Source: Verrucomicrobiota bacterium (lineage in GTDB: Bacteria > Verrucomicrobiota > Verrucomicrobiia > JADLBR01). Taken from it: a stretch of DNA of 64,000 bases. The stretch covers positions 62,001-126,000 of the forward strand of contig JAKQKQ010000005.1 in the NCBI GenBank assembly GCA_029560585.1, read 5' to 3'. The notes beneath the pieces are model-generated. The model saw only the letters and a program-made list of their open reading frames with translations. It was not told the origin of the DNA and did not search any database. Shown piece by piece: positions 1 through 8,817 of the stretch. Both the position numbers and the translations under genes were made by a program. Each line of letters begins with the position of its first letter. Within the stretch, counting starts at the first letter, position 1.

Positions 1-752
1 GAACGGACGTACAGTCGTTGGTCAATCCGGTCGTGGTCAAAGGCCGGCTGCGAGTGTTTGCGGTGGCGCGCGCGCAGGTCGCAGCGTACACCGCGGGCGC
101 GGAGTTCGGCCTGGAGGGCGTCGAGGGTCTGGGCGCAGGCGCCGCCCGTGAAGCCGTTGGCGTCGAAATGAATCTGAACCCCGCCGTCCTTCACCTTCGC
201 CACTTCGATCGCGAGGCTCTGGCGTGTTCCCGGCCTAGTGGCCACTAGGAGTCCGTCCCCTGGCTCCAGCACGGTGGGGGTAAACCCGACGGACTGACAC
301 GACTGCGCGATGATCGGAAGCAACTGCGCCTGCATCCGGGTCTGTCGCTTGACCACCAGTTCCCGAGCGACCACTTGAACACCAGCCCTGTCATTCCGGG
401 CAACTAGCGATTCCAGTCTGGCCGTGAGGGCGCTCGCCTCGGATTGGGTGACATCGAGACCCGAGTTCGTGGCGAGGGCAAGCACCGCATCCCTGGCGGT
501 TGCCGAGGATGCGATCGCCTCACGGATCTCGGGAAGAGACGCACGATGACGCGACTCCTGAATCGCCCCCGCCAGGGCCTTGCCGCCCCTGTATGCCAGG
601 ACACCCCCGACCACGGCCCCTTTCACCGCGAGCTTTGTTGCCTGAAAGGTGACCCAGCCGACAGCGCTGATGACTTCGCCGAGCGAGATCAAAGGCTCGC
701 TAGGGGGGACATCGATTTCCTCGATCGTTGTGGTGTTTCGGGTCTCGCTCAT
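1..752 (-). CDS. Unknown protein with DUF2997-like C-terminal motif (3' end outside window)
   Basis: Reading the minus strand from the ATG at 752 gives at least 250 codons open to the window edge. The N-terminal 120 residues are helical, with a glycine/alanine-rich stretch near residues 35-55 that could associate with membrane. Around residue 200 it reads VQIHFDANGFTGGACAQTL, which resembles the GFxGxxC signature of the small DUF2997 family; that match is from memory and tentative. It is the last visible gene of the 15-gene unit, 40 bp after the membrane protein gene. Function unknown; the C-terminus is not visible. Confidence 0.7.
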   Translation of the reverse strand, partial: MSETRNTTTIEEIDVPPSEPLISLGEVISAVGWVTFQATKLAVKGAVVGGVLAYRGGKALAGAIQESRHRASLPEIREAIASSATARDAVLALATNSGLDVTQSEASALTARLESLVARNDRAGVQVVARELVVKRQTRMQAQLLPIIAQSCQSVGFTPTVLEPGDGLLVATRPGTRQSLAIEVAKVKDGGVQIHFDANGFTGGACAQTLDALQAELRARGVRCDLRARHRKHSQPAFDHDRIDQRLYVR

Positions 753-792
753 GGTGGCTCCTGTGGGTTGTGTGTCTTGCTTCCTTTGGCGT

Positions 793-2067
793 CTAGACTC
801 GGCGTGCGGTCGGAAAGATGGTTTCCCAGTCGGCCGGCGGGGCTTCGTCGGACGGGGAGTCATCTGGGTCACTGTGGATGCCCTGATGGTAGCCCGCGAC
901 TGTCGCGCCGTTGCCGTTAGGACCAAACGGTTGCGTTGGGGAATCCGGGGGAGATTGGGGCACCCTCTCCTGGACCGCGTCGGAGGTGGTGGAAACTGGA
1001 TTCTGTGCATTCTCAGGGAGCCGGATGACATCCCTCTTGTACAGTTTGATGATGCTCGGGATGACCGGTTCGGCGGCGGCGATGAAATCCTGCTGGTATC
1101 CGTTCGGTGCCGTGCGAATGCGCTCATAGATTTCGCGCAAGACGTGGCCTTCTTCCCCGCGCAAGGCAGTGGCCCGAGCTTCCGCCGGACCACGTCGGAA
1201 CCTGGCCAGTTCCAGTTCCCTGGCGAAACCATTGGTGGGAAGCAGTAGGACCAGTGCATGCAGGAGAACGATCACTGCATAGAAAACACCCGTGGCCCCT
1301 GCCAGCCGTGTGGTTGAGGCCGCCGCCTCGGCATTCTCCGCCTTCGGTGCGCCTGCCTCATCCGCCTCGATGGCGCCCCCTTCAATTCTGATGCCGAGGT
1401 CGGTCCATTCGGCGGCCTGTTTCTGTTCCACCGCAAAGTCTGCCATGATCGCCGCGCGTTCTTGGGCAAACCCGAAAAGCCACAGGTAGAGGCTGGCCGC
1501 GGCGACGATATAGGCCACCCTGGCAAAGTGCATGCCCCAGATGCCGCAAGTCAGGCACCAATACCGAAGATCCTCACCGGCCATCAACGACGAGCGCGCC
1601 CTCTTAAAGACTCCCGAGAACCACGTGGTGGCCAGTTTCGTCAGGAGCGTCGCCACAAGCATTGACCCGATGAACCCAGCGCCCGCCACCCGCCGGAGCC
1701 AGATGGACATACCGCCGGTGGCCGGATCGAACCCAAAGTGCGGGGCCATGTTATATGCGAGAACATCGGCGATATCGCCCGAGCTGAGGAACTCCATCAA
1801 AGGAAGAAACAAGATCGCGCCCCAGAAGATCCATACCATCTTCCAATCGGCGCGATCTGCTAAGACACGCTGACGAAAACCGTCAAGGTCGCCATCATAC
1901 GCCACGATCCGGCGCTCGAGTCCACCCGCCCTGGCATCTAGATCGATTGCCGCTTCCACCTGATCGCGAAAGGCGCGGATCGTGCGCTGCCGTTCGCTGT
2001 TCCGGCGGGCCTCGTTCTGCTGCTGTAGCCGGTCGGCTTCGTACTGGGATGGCGTTGGGTTTGGCAT
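793..2067 (-). CDS. Four-helix membrane protein, unknown function
   Basis: 424 aa. The start is placed at the ATG at 2067 because an AAGGAAG ribosome site lies just upstream; an earlier in-frame ATG at 2118 would put a conserved intergenic box inside the protein. The first 70 residues are polar and coiled-coil-like. Hydrophobic segments follow around residues 75-95, 120-145, 165-195 and 270-292, with a charged loop rich in Glu and Ala before the last. The tail after residue 300 is long, cytoplasmic-looking and Pro/Asp rich. No family was recognised. It may anchor the neighbouring signalling proteins at the membrane; that is inference from position only. Confidence 0.7.
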   Translation of the reverse strand: MPNPTPSQYEADRLQQQNEARRNSERQRTIRAFRDQVEAAIDLDARAGGLERRIVAYDGDLDGFRQRVLADRADWKMVWIFWGAILFLPLMEFLSSGDIADVLAYNMAPHFGFDPATGGMSIWLRRVAGAGFIGSMLVATLLTKLATTWFSGVFKRARSSLMAGEDLRYWCLTCGIWGMHFARVAYIVAAASLYLWLFGFAQERAAIMADFAVEQKQAAEWTDLGIRIEGGAIEADEAGAPKAENAEAAASTTRLAGATGVFYAVIVLLHALVLLLPTNGFARELELARFRRGPAEARATALRGEEGHVLREIYERIRTAPNGYQQDFIAAAEPVIPSIIKLYKRDVIRLPENAQNPVSTTSDAVQERVPQSPPDSPTQPFGPNGNGATVAGYHQGIHSDPDDSPSDEAPPADWETIFPTARRV

Positions 2068-2097
2068 GGCTTCCTTCAGTGCTTGGTTGCTGGTATA

Positions 2098-2125
2098 GCG
2101 TGACGGGCCGAGTGGCATTCGTGAC
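2098..2125 (-). promoter_or_regulatory. Paired GTCACGC box upstream of the membrane protein gene
   Basis: On the minus strand GTCACG and GTCACGC start 21 bp apart (plus-strand positions 2119-2125 and 2098-2104). The downstream half ends 30 bp before the ATG at 2067. The same arrangement recurs at 3004, 18893, 23133 and 23384. This copy lacks the central TGACG element seen in the others, so it is the weakest member. Confidence 0.5.
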
Positions 2126-2136
2126 GCCTCCCGTCT

Positions 2137-2994
2137 CTATTTTGCCCCATCTGTCCCTCCTCCCTTGAGGGATGACGCGACAATCTCCATCGCGGCCCGC
2201 ATCGAATCGGCGTGATGGATGGGGTTGGGGACGCCGCGGAAAAGGGGGGCCTGGTCCGGCAGACCGCTGGTGTTGACGAAGATGAGTTCGATCCCCGGAT
2301 CGAGTTCCTGCGCGACCAGCGGGATGGTTCGCGGGGCACGATGCGCCGGAAGATCTTGCGCATCCGTGTTTAGGATTAGGAAGCGCCGTCCCGGCAGCGC
2401 CAACATGCGATTCGCCGTAGTGACGCAGCCGAAGATGTCGCTCCGATTGAAGTCTCGGCCATTCCGCGCGGCCAGCATTGCGTCAAAGCGCTCGGATACT
2501 TCAAGCTGGGTCACCATGACCCCTTTCAGGAACCTTTCGATCTCAGCGACCAGCGTCTTTCGGTACGCGAGGATGCCCTGCTGCCATGCCGCACGCTCCT
2601 TCTGGTAGGCCTGCTTCGCCTTCATGAGCTGGCCCAGCGGAAGCCCCAGCGAGGGCATCTTTGGCGGTTGCCCTCCCGCGTACGGGCGGAAATCCATCCT
2701 GGCCACCGCGTTATCGGCCGAATCCTCGTCCACGGCCTGGTGGAGCAGGCGGACGGGGGTGGAACCCATCAGGACCGCGTTGATCAGGCCCTCGACGTCA
2801 CCGACCGCCAAAGGCTGGATGCCGTGCTTCGCCGCCAGTTCCTCGCCCGTCTGGTCATCGACCAAAAAGACGGTGAACGACTCCGCCGTTTCGGGCGTCG
2901 TCGTCTCAGCGCAGACGACAGCGACGGCGAGGCAGCCGCCCACCGCGAGAATGAGGTTGTTGACGAGGGCTTCGCTCAGCTTGCCGGTGTTCAT
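2137..2994 (-). CDS. Unknown protein with hydrophobic N-terminus, possible vWA/Rossmann-like fold
   Basis: 285 aa. Residues 12-30 are hydrophobic and could be a signal or membrane anchor. The rest alternates predicted strands and helices: FTVFLVDDQTG near 42-52, RRFLILNTDAQD near 205-216 and IELIFVNTSG near 233-242. This is compatible with a von Willebrand A or other Rossmann-type fold, but no intact DxSxS metal site is visible, so the assignment is not firm. It is the only gene of the unit with a paired GTCACGC box both just before it (3004-3031) and just after it (2098-2125). The ATG lies exactly 9 nt after the upstream box, with no clear Shine-Dalgarno. Confidence 0.65.
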   Translation of the reverse strand: MNTGKLSEALVNNLILAVGGCLAVAVVCAETTTPETAESFTVFLVDDQTGEELAAKHGIQPLAVGDVEGLINAVLMGSTPVRLLHQAVDEDSADNAVARMDFRPYAGGQPPKMPSLGLPLGQLMKAKQAYQKERAAWQQGILAYRKTLVAEIERFLKGVMVTQLEVSERFDAMLAARNGRDFNRSDIFGCVTTANRMLALPGRRFLILNTDAQDLPAHRAPRTIPLVAQELDPGIELIFVNTSGLPDQAPLFRGVPNPIHHADSMRAAMEIVASSLKGGGTDGAK

Positions 2995-3003
2995 GCCAGC
3001 AAG

Positions 3004-3031
3004 GCGTGACGCGAGGCGTCAGGGGCGTGAC
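3004..3031 (-). promoter_or_regulatory. Paired GTCACGC box 9 nt before a start codon
   Basis: Minus-strand GTCACGC at 3031-3025 and again at 3010-3004, period 21 bp, with TGACG between them. The proximal half ends 9 nt before the ATG at 2994, the same distance as at 23160 and 23411. The gap between genes (3065 to 2994) contains little else. Confidence 0.6.
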
Positions 3032-3064
3032 GGCAGATCGCTTACCCAGCCGGCTGCACATCCA

Positions 3065-4495
3065 CTACTCCGTCAACCAAAATGGACAGAACTCCCGTTC
3101 GCTGGGCGGTCGATAGAAGAGATGTCCCCTGGCTGTCGGGCTGCGATCGATCCATTGTGTCATGTGGGCATCCAACTCCTTGAGCGCAGGACGTGCTTTG
3201 ATTTTCGCCTTGAAACGCTTCCAGTGCTGGCGTGCCAATTCCATTTCCGGCGTATCTTCGCGGAGAGCAACGCGGATTCCTTTCTTGCCTGCCTTCGCCT
3301 TTCCCTTGCCGCCAGCCTTCTTCCCGGCAAGCCACCGCTCCTTGATCGGGGCGAGAATCGGCTTTAGATCGCGCGCAAGGTTGGCAAGTTTTTCACTTGC
3401 GTTTGTGATGCTTAACTCAGCCTCGGCTTCCGCTCCTTTTCGCGCCCATTCCATTGCAGCTCCGGGGATTGCGAGCAAGGCCGCCTCATCGACCCCCATA
3501 TTGATAAACCCCTGAATCGTGTCACCTAGATCCAGTCGTCGTTGGTTGGCCGCCAGCAATCCGCCGATCAACGTCTCTATTGGAATTGTTCCTTCCTGAG
3601 TGTCTGCCGGCTCGTGGATTGTGCCGCTTACGCCGAACCCGTCCATTTCTCCCCAGTCGAGTCCATCCTCTCCGGAGACTTCATCGTCTTGATGGCCTCG
3701 ATACTCTGTGCGGTTGCCCTTGTTCTGAGACTTCCCGACAGGACTCGATTCCGAAGCGAATGCCTCAGGCAACACGACCGCTCCCGCTTTTCCGGAGGAG
3801 TGTGCTATCCGTTGTATCAACTCGGTGACTTTCAGCATCCGGTTCGGCTGGGCAAGCGCGCTTTGAATGGTTCTGAATGGGGCCTCAAAAGGCAATGTGA
3901 GACGTGGGCCACCGTTGAAACAGATCTCGAGCAAATTGGGATCGCCCGGCAAGGCCCGAAAGATGTTCCGCTCCAAACTGACGGAGCAGTACTGGTCCAG
4001 AGCCGAGTGGAGGTGCGGAATCAAGGACTCCACCGCCTTTTCGACCGAAATGGCCTCCGGCTTGTGCAGGATGCGAATGCGAGATGCCGGCATCTGTTTG
4101 ACCGCCTCATTCATCGCTCCGAGCCGGAGCAACTCCGCAGTATCCTTGCCGTAAACTCTCTCCAACGTCGGATCAGTCACCGCTCCCGTGACAATAATCA
4201 CGAAGTAGGCCCGGTTTCCCCGGGCGATGTCGCCTAGCAGATCGAGCCCGCTGATTCGCTCCTGTGCTCCCTTGCGCTTGGAACCCTCACCGAGGTTCAT
4301 GTCCAGCAAAACGAGGTCCCAGCCGCCATCCGCAATCAGATCATCCGCTTGCGCCGCAGTGTAGGCCGTTTTCCCACGGATCCTTGCGCTGGTGATTCGC
4401 TTTTCGTCCACGAAATACTCTTCGACAGCCTCCTTGAGCTGGTCGGCCCATTCGGTCACATCATCGACTGAGAGGAATTTCAGGTGGTCTTGCAT
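3065..4495 (-). CDS. Response regulator: receiver domain plus winged-helix-like segment
   Basis: 476 aa. A receiver domain occupies about residues 5-165, with acidic pair D11/D12, phospho-acceptor D65 in LVLLDM, T103 in IVTGA and K145 in LHKP, so all switch residues are present. An insertion of about 20 residues after D65 makes it larger than usual. Residues 187-232 read like an OmpR-type winged helix (NGGPRLTLPFEAPFR followed by LAQPNRMLKVTEL), which would make it the only plausible DNA-binding regulator in the unit; this is inference. The C-terminal half is unassigned, with a Lys-rich patch near 400. It lies 12 bp after the preceding gene. Confidence 0.8.
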   Translation of the reverse strand: MQDHLKFLSVDDVTEWADQLKEAVEEYFVDEKRITSARIRGKTAYTAAQADDLIADGGWDLVLLDMNLGEGSKRKGAQERISGLDLLGDIARGNRAYFVIIVTGAVTDPTLERVYGKDTAELLRLGAMNEAVKQMPASRIRILHKPEAISVEKAVESLIPHLHSALDQYCSVSLERNIFRALPGDPNLLEICFNGGPRLTLPFEAPFRTIQSALAQPNRMLKVTELIQRIAHSSGKAGAVVLPEAFASESSPVGKSQNKGNRTEYRGHQDDEVSGEDGLDWGEMDGFGVSGTIHEPADTQEGTIPIETLIGGLLAANQRRLDLGDTIQGFINMGVDEAALLAIPGAAMEWARKGAEAEAELSITNASEKLANLARDLKPILAPIKERWLAGKKAGGKGKAKAGKKGIRVALREDTPEMELARQHWKRFKAKIKARPALKELDAHMTQWIDRSPTARGHLFYRPPSEREFCPFWLTE

Positions 4496-4507
4496 GGAGG
4501 TTACAGG

Positions 4508-5209
4508 TTAACGGTTGGCAAGGGGTTCGATCAAATCAAAGCCGGTTTTCCAATCAGGCGTGAAGCCCGGCTTCACTGAGCCGAGCCACCTGCCAATGGC
4601 ATTCGCGTATGCGTGGTGATTGGGGAACGCTTGGGTTGGATGGCAGATCGAATCCCAATGCACGTTCTTGGCGAGGGGAATGACACGCTCGAGATCGGCT
4701 GCACACTTCTGCCGGATCGCGTCGAGTAGCAGCGGGATGCAGGAGGCATTTCGCGCTTGGCGGACCCAAAAGTCTTTGAGTAATGGCGACACTTCGGTCA
4801 CAGCAGCTATGACGCCCGAAAGGGTAATCGGGTGTCGGACGATGCAAATCGCGTTCGAATAGTCGGAGAATGTTGAGCCCGTAGCCTGCCTCCTTCCGAA
4901 TACGTCGCGAGCCGAGAGCCCTTTCGCGACCGATTGCTCTGGGACAACCATAACGACGCCGATCCGCGATGCCCCTGGGGCCGTCCAAAGTTCCGCATGG
5001 TGGCGTACTATTCGGCCTGCTCCAGAGTGTGGCGATGCGACCAGAATCAACTTGCTCCGGTCAGCAATGCCTCCTTTGGGCCAATCCCAGCCCGAGTCGT
5101 CGCAGCGGCGAGGCATTACCGGCACGCTGAGGATGGCCTTCAACGCGGCGGCGACGGCACCTTCGCCAAGAATGAGCAAGTTTGGAGGCGGTCTCGCCAT
5201 AATCAGCAT
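4508..5209 (-). CDS. Degenerate receiver-like protein
   Basis: 233 aa from the ATG at 5209, overlapping the upstream stop by 7 bp; a second ATG at 5200 is equally possible. The longer frame running upstream to 5503 is antisense-like extension over the OGFr_N gene. The first 140 residues show a receiver-like order of strands: LLILGEG, KLILVAS, IGVVMVV and AICIVRHP, but the acidic pocket, phospho-acceptor Asp and Lys-Pro are all missing. It is therefore read as a pseudo-receiver. The C-terminal 90 residues are helical with no family recognised. It lies among true receiver proteins, which supports a role as a partner in the same relay. Confidence 0.7.
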   Translation of the reverse strand: MLIMARPPPNLLILGEGAVAAALKAILSVPVMPRRCDDSGWDWPKGGIADRSKLILVASPHSGAGRIVRHHAELWTAPGASRIGVVMVVPEQSVAKGLSARDVFGRRQATGSTFSDYSNAICIVRHPITLSGVIAAVTEVSPLLKDFWVRQARNASCIPLLLDAIRQKCAADLERVIPLAKNVHWDSICHPTQAFPNHHAYANAIGRWLGSVKPGFTPDWKTGFDLIEPLANR

Positions 5210-5751
5210 GAGGGCACGGTTGGTTCCGCCTCCTCCCAGATGGCGAGGGTTCTTCTGGAGATTACCGTCGGATCGACCCCCGTGCCCGCGGTGACGCACT
5301 CGTGGAACGACCGCGTCAGTTCCTGCCGCCCAAGCAACACCATCGAACAAAGCATCCAAGTCGTCCACATGAAGTTGCGGTTTCCGTCGGTCAGCCACTT
5401 GTCCGCCCTGTCCCGCCATTCTCCCGTAGCCGACACATCCGTCGAGCCCGGACCGAAGCTGTATCCGTAGAACACCAGCATTCGGTAGATGGCCGATCCG
5501 CAATTCTGCTGAAGCACCACCCTGTCGGGATTTCCCGGATCGGTGAATGCCGCGCGAGTCTCGTCGGTCAGCAGGGGTGCGTTGGGATTGAACTGGATTT
5601 CAACGCACAGCGGGAACAAGCACTGGATGTAATCGTGCATCTCCTCTAGCCAGGGGTCTGACTTCTGAACAATCTGCGTCAGCGTCCGGCTTCGATGGTC
5701 GGTGCCCGTGCCACGGAAAGACTCGAGGATTATGTCAGTGTCGGTATTCAT
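5203..5751 (-). CDS. OGFr_N-like domain protein
   Basis: 182 aa. LEEMHDYIQCLFPL near residues 35-48, followed by NPNAPLLTDETRAAF, matches the conserved core of the opioid growth factor receptor N-terminal family (OGFr_N), which also occurs in bacteria as stand-alone proteins of about this size without known function. The upstream segment FRGTGTDHRSRTLTQIV also fits the family start. The second half (GYSFGPGSTD, W-rich WLTDGNRNFMWTTWML) is helical. The gene sits 39 bp after the receiver/DUF3800 gene and overlaps the next by 7 bp. The usual W of YIQWLFP is C here. Confidence 0.75.
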   Translation of the reverse strand: MNTDTDIILESFRGTGTDHRSRTLTQIVQKSDPWLEEMHDYIQCLFPLCVEIQFNPNAPLLTDETRAAFTDPGNPDRVVLQQNCGSAIYRMLVFYGYSFGPGSTDVSATGEWRDRADKWLTDGNRNFMWTTWMLCSMVLLGRQELTRSFHECVTAGTGVDPTVISRRTLAIWEEAEPTVPSC

Positions 5752-5790
5752 AACTAAAAACAGGTAGTGGCTTCAGCCAGTCACAGCAAT

Positions 5791-8700
5791 CTATTTGAAG
5801 GACTGTCTGACCGAGCATTTGACATTAAAGAGTTCAATGCCAGTTCGAAAATCCGACAAGATACGTCGCAAGTCGGCCTGGCCGACTTGAACTGTTGCAC
5901 ACTTCGTCGAACCCATAGGCCAGTAAGCCGTGATTTTGCCTCGGATTCCCATTGATTCCAGCTCACGAGAAAGCTCAATCTTGTGGCACCCGGGAGGTAT
6001 TCCACGGATAAATATTGTATCATCGAGAAACTCTTGCTTGGCTTGATTTCGTGCATTCTTCGGTGAACGTGATGAGGCGTGCATCGGCTGGCTTCTAGCC
6101 GTCGGGAGTCTTTGTCTATTAGCCCTGGCGATTCGTTCCGGAGTCTGGATTCGGTTTTTTCCTATCCATGAGGGCTGGTGAGCAAGGAAAACTACGAGGC
6201 GCAGCAAGTCTATGCCACGCAGTTTGGTCAACCGTTGCTGAAGCCGCTCAGCGAGGGCGAGATAGGCGAGGTCTTGCGCATGCTCATGATCGATTTGTTC
6301 GAAAACGGCAAGAGCTTCGCAATCACACTCTCCAACATCGAGCAACCGGTTCGCATTCAGGAGAGATAGGAGCCTGTGCCTGAATCCAACAGTGGCTCTG
6401 TGCGAGCAATCGTTGAATGGTTCGGAAGTGAGACAGACGCGTTCGGACCTAATGTCCGTATCGACCAGGCCCCCCGCCACGTCTGCAAGGTAATGCAAAT
6501 GACGGCATCGCGGGTCAGGTTGCTTTCCTTCTCCGTAAGCAAGGCTGACGCCCGAAGCACTTTCAATAGCCTTGCTGATAGTCGTGTAGTGAGCGGACTC
6601 TCTGCGCGCGAAAAGAATGTCTGCCACCAGCTTCCAGAAGGAATCTTCTTTTAGAGTTCGCCAGAAGAATGTGAATTTGGTTCCATTGCCTGGGTAGTTG
6701 GCAGTTTTGACCAAGGCATTGGTTCTCCGATCAATGAAACTAACAAACTGTCTTCGCTCATCGGTTACAAAGCACGCTTGGTAGTCACCCAGCAGGTTCA
6801 AACCCCAGTGCTGTCGGAGGTCGGAAACTAAATGGTTGGCCTCAGTGAGCGCACTTTGAGTGGAAGTGGCATTAAGTGGCACCGGTCGATATCGAGTTGC
6901 GCCGTAGAGACGGATTCTCAGATCGTCATCGGCAACGCGCTCCTGGAGCAGCGCCGGCAGGACATCGACAAGCAGGCATTCCCATTGCAGCGAAAGAAGG
7001 TCCCAATTGATATTGTCCAGACCAACCGGATCGAATATCGACATTGGATTCCCAATGTTCGATGTCTCGCGGTCGCGTGCAGCCACAGACAAAAGCACCG
7101 GGGGCGCCTCGTTTGCAAATGGCCCCCATATTTCATCCCGCCAGCGCTCTTTCTCAGCGGTCAAATAGTCTTCCGGGGAGGAAGGTTGTCCAGCAGCTCT
7201 CTTGTCCAAGCACCCGTGGCCGTAAAATCGGACGGGAAACTTCTCGTTGATTTCTTTCGCCAGATTATCGGAAGCAAATCCAACGAGTAGCGTGGAGACT
7301 CGGAAATAGGCCTTCTCGACCTCCCCCGACTCATCGTGGAAAAGCTCGATAGCTTTCGTGTCGGCAAATTGCCGCCTCGCTTGGCCGAGTGCTTCGAGTT
7401 TGGTATCTAATACACGCATGCAAACCGCTCGGGCCCGTAGCCATTTTCGCGCATTATTAACCGCATCTCGCAGGCAACGCTGTGTGGATGAAGGGATGCC
7501 GGGTCCGGCACTCCCGATGGCGGCATGCCCTCCAAGCCTCGGCTTTTCGAAGCTGGTGATTATGTTGCCGTAGGGCTTGAAGGGCTCGACCAGATCGCGG
7601 CGGCCGGTGGAGGAAAACAGGATAATCGGAAGCGACATGTCCGCCAGCGCAAGGACCTGCGGCAGCCAAGTCAGGGCCTCGTGGCGTTCGGTAGATTCCT
7701 CGGCAAATGCGATATTCTGATTGCCGGACCTATCCTCCTGAACCGACTCCAAAGCCGCCCTCGCCATCTTGAAGGCATCGTCGTCCGGATTGAAGCCAGG
7801 CCAAGCCAAGACGGAGCCCAAAAACCGCGTCTCTATCAGCTTCAAGAGTCGCTGGAAAAATGCGCGTTCGGCATGTGGCTTGCCGGAGAAAAGCCGGAGA
7901 TCCAGAAATAGCACCGGATTCGTGGCGTCCTCAATCCCGGGGAGTTGGAAGCGGAATCGTAAGTCCTTCGCCTTCGTCCCCTGCCTCGTCGTCATCGCCT
8001 CAGCGTCCGCTGCCGCAAACTGCTTTTCCAATGCATCGAGGAGATCGTTGGGATCGGTGCGATGTTCAAACCAAACGGGTTTGAGGCTCTTCTCCAGCCA
8101 CTCCTTCCATCCATGTTCAGCCTGATCGTCCACGAGCAGGATATGAAGGTCGTGACCGTGTCCGACACCCTCATCAGTTGAGCGTTTGTCGTCAGGGGTT
8201 TCGCTCGGTCCGCATAGCTCACACGCTTGGAGAAGCTTGAGAAGTGCGTCAGAGTGCGGAGTCTTTTGGACAGCATCTCCGAGAAGAACCATCGGGGCCA
8301 CGATATTTGAAATTGAATGGCGGTCGTAGTCGCCGATGGAGCGGACGTCGGTCAGGTTGAGGCGGATTTCGCGGAGGAAGCGGTCGAGGGCGGGTATGTT
8401 GCCCGTTTGGTTTTGGGTTCCGAGCCAGTTGAGAAGGTCAGCCAAGCTGGGGCGATTGAGGACGGTCAGCCAAGGAAGTTGTTCAGGGCGCAGGGTGTAG
8501 AAGTGCGCGAGCGTCGGCACGCAGAGGTGGGATTGAGAACTCGCGTCGATCACGAGAATCTGTGGCCAGTTCTCCGGCGATGGGGGAAGGTGCTTCACGT
8601 AGGCGGCGGCCCAATCGAGTGGGGAGAGGCAGTCGGCGGCGTTGATCGGGGCGAGACCGGGATCGGGTGCGGTCAGTGTCCAGGCGATTACAATCCGTTT

Positions 8701-8817
8701 CTCCGGTAACCCTTCAAACTTCCAGAGTTTCTTGAAGTCCGCAATAGAGGAATAGTCGAAGACGTTGTCCTTGAGGTCAGGAAGAATCTGAGGCAGCACT
8801 TGGGCGAGAACGCTCAT
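5791..8817 (-). CDS. Receiver - DUF3800-like nuclease - RRM-like fusion protein
   Basis: 1008 aa. Residues 1-150 look like a degenerate receiver. A true receiver follows at about 224-430: D230/D231, D306 in PVLFLD, SST at 402-404 and K425-P426. Residues 485-785 carry the two hallmarks of DUF3800 (RNase H-like fold): a DESG motif at 495-498 after a strand, and LADVAGG at 777-783 near the domain end. The last 75 residues (IFIRGIPPG, then KITAYWPMG and CATVQV) have the strand-helix pattern of an RNA-recognition motif. The likely role is a phosphorylation-controlled nucleic-acid-acting effector; this is inference. The start overlaps the upstream gene by 4 bp (ATGA). Codon use is richer in A/T than in Region 3. 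Confidence 0.8.
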   Translation of the reverse strand: MSVLAQVLPQILPDLKDNVFDYSSIADFKKLWKFEGLPEKRIVIAWTLTAPDPGLAPINAADCLSPLDWAAAYVKHLPPSPENWPQILVIDASSQSHLCVPTLAHFYTLRPEQLPWLTVLNRPSLADLLNWLGTQNQTGNIPALDRFLREIRLNLTDVRSIGDYDRHSISNIVAPMVLLGDAVQKTPHSDALLKLLQACELCGPSETPDDKRSTDEGVGHGHDLHILLVDDQAEHGWKEWLEKSLKPVWFEHRTDPNDLLDALEKQFAAADAEAMTTRQGTKAKDLRFRFQLPGIEDATNPVLFLDLRLFSGKPHAERAFFQRLLKLIETRFLGSVLAWPGFNPDDDAFKMARAALESVQEDRSGNQNIAFAEESTERHEALTWLPQVLALADMSLPIILFSSTGRRDLVEPFKPYGNIITSFEKPRLGGHAAIGSAGPGIPSSTQRCLRDAVNNARKWLRARAVCMRVLDTKLEALGQARRQFADTKAIELFHDESGEVEKAYFRVSTLLVGFASDNLAKEINEKFPVRFYGHGCLDKRAAGQPSSPEDYLTAEKERWRDEIWGPFANEAPPVLLSVAARDRETSNIGNPMSIFDPVGLDNINWDLLSLQWECLLVDVLPALLQERVADDDLRIRLYGATRYRPVPLNATSTQSALTEANHLVSDLRQHWGLNLLGDYQACFVTDERRQFVSFIDRRTNALVKTANYPGNGTKFTFFWRTLKEDSFWKLVADILFARRESAHYTTISKAIESASGVSLAYGEGKQPDPRCRHLHYLADVAGGLVDTDIRSERVCLTSEPFNDCSHRATVGFRHRLLSLLNANRLLDVGECDCEALAVFEQIDHEHAQDLAYLALAERLQQRLTKLRGIDLLRLVVFLAHQPSWIGKNRIQTPERIARANRQRLPTARSQPMHASSRSPKNARNQAKQEFLDDTIFIRGIPPGCHKIELSRELESMGIRGKITAYWPMGSTKCATVQVGQADLRRILSDFRTGIELFNVKCSVRQSFK

